This document shows, piece by piece, positions 57,669 to 58,138 of a stretch of 58,138 nt of DNA (its first letter is position 1; the number at the start of each line of letters is the position of its first letter). Source of the DNA: an uncultured Bacilli bacterium (GTDB lineage: Bacteria; Bacillota_I; Bacilli_A; RF39; UBA660); the NCBI GenBank assembly GCA_910576795.1, contig CAJTIX010000006.1:1-58138 (forward strand), read 5' to 3'. The notes under the pieces are model-generated. The model saw only the letters and a program-made list of their open reading frames with translations, made no database searches and was not told where the DNA came from. Position numbers and translations under genes: made by a program.

Positions 57669-57922
57669 ATCATCACTTCCTCACTTTTTATTATACATTA
57701 TAGAGCAAAAAATCAAAACAGGTTTTAAATGCACCCCTAAATATTTCTGATTCTTTGCTACATTACAGTCTCTATCTAACTTACTTTGGGCATGGGCATT
57801 TAAATATTTGGTTCCTTTGTTTTGATAACTAATACATTGCATTGTTGACTACTTGGGTAATAAGTATTTTATATAGTTTCTTTTCCCTTTAATATATCTA
57901 ATTTCTGGTCATTCCTAAATAA
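57669..57922. other. 254-base gene-free stretch before the Rpn-type fragment
   Basis: AT-rich with no strong promoter, terminator or hairpin. It contains one minus-strand frame of about 53 codons from 57842 without a ribosome site and without recognisable homology; I do not call it a gene. Confidence 0.4.
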
Positions 57923-58138
57923 TCACCCTATATTACAAATTTGTTCTTTCGTTAATCCCGTTGCTTTTGCGATTATTTTAATATCAACCCCTGATACCAA
58001 TAAATTTCTTGCAACTTCTCTTTTATTTTCTAATTTTCCCTGTTCCATACCTTGATTGTAACCAATATGCCTTTCTGTATTGAGGATCATTCTCTCATCC
58101 TCTTCTGGGGTAATCCATGGTGTATAAATATCCCTATC
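57923..58138 (-). CDS. Rpn-type nuclease family protein, C-terminal part (cut by window edge)
   Basis: 71 residues are visible, in frame from the right edge to TGA at 57923-57925. They read YTPWITPEEDERMILNTE, then the family tail AR-NLLVSGVDIKIIAKATG and LTKEQICN. They closely parallel the C-terminus of the 29569-30372 gene (IPWITPEEDEEFILNTEKD and the same tail), so it is a second copy of that family. The catalytic part lies outside the window. Such genes are often dispersed as selfish or restriction-like elements. Confidence 0.82.
   Translation of the reverse strand, partial: DRDIYTPWITPEEDERMILNTERHIGYNQGMEQGKLENKREVARNLLVSGVDIKIIAKATGLTKEQICNIG

Noticed and set aside
57684..57842. Open frame of about 53 codons on the minus strand
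   Set aside because: No ribosome site, no recognisable motif, and the composition is unlike genes nearby.

Overview
This is a compact, AT-rich stretch of a low-GC Gram-positive genome. Most genes lie on the minus strand. Spore genes (spoVAC-spoVAD-spoVAE, a sigma-F/G-type factor with a SpoIIAA-like partner, a YjcZ-type peptide), strong GGAGG ribosome sites, pyruvate:ferredoxin oxidoreductase and rubrerythrin point to an anaerobic, endospore-forming Bacillota, perhaps a gut member of the Erysipelotrichia or a related Bacilli lineage. That placement is inferred from gene content and base composition only.

Layout. 0-6 kb: end of an ISAs1-type transposase, a DUF1292 pair, lactate dehydrogenase, an anchored NagZ-type glycosidase, then a small defence-like patch (Fic protein, truncated DUF4393-like gene, DUF1016 nuclease) bounded by two copies of one terminator repeat, one of which ends a candidate small RNA. 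6-18 kb: recG, a YfhO-type membrane protein, two Nudix genes with a hydrolase, and sepF - divIVA - T-box - ileS. 18-30 kb: a serine hydrolase, a second small-RNA candidate, a GNAT gene behind an attenuator-like leader, PFOR, rubrerythrin, an FkbM methyltransferase, a SEDS protein, small spore-type peptides around peptide deformylase, and an ABC-F ATPase. 30-40 kb: Rpn-type nuclease, membrane thioredoxin, a short SMC, the spoVA operon behind a forespore-type promoter, and an AbiE toxin-antitoxin pair next to an IS remnant. 39-46 kb: sigma factor, SpoIIAA-like gene with a Spo0A box, a 911-aa prepilin-like surface protein, a zincin and a DacF-type carboxypeptidase. 46-58 kb: three tandem VanY-type peptidases, the infC-rpmI-rplT operon with its L20 leader, two tandem prepilin-like proteins plus a fragment of a third, a methionine gamma-lyase family protein with an SDR, and a partial second Rpn gene.

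How it fits together. Cell-envelope work (FtsW/RodA, SepF, DivIVA, DacF, VanY x3, NagZ) and spore formation dominate. The points that look most unusual are: a spoIIA-like locus without spoIIAB whose SpoIIAA-like protein has Lys where the phosphorylated Ser belongs; a type 2 isoleucyl-tRNA synthetase with a swapped HIGH signature (GLHH); several structured RNAs with strong promoters or terminators and no family I can name; ribosomal protein L20 carrying a SAP/Rho-N-like tail; and prepilin-leader proteins enlarged into adhesin-like surface proteins, one with a homopolymeric G tract upstream.

Coordinates come from reading the sequence. Domain names rest on recognised motifs, not on database searches.
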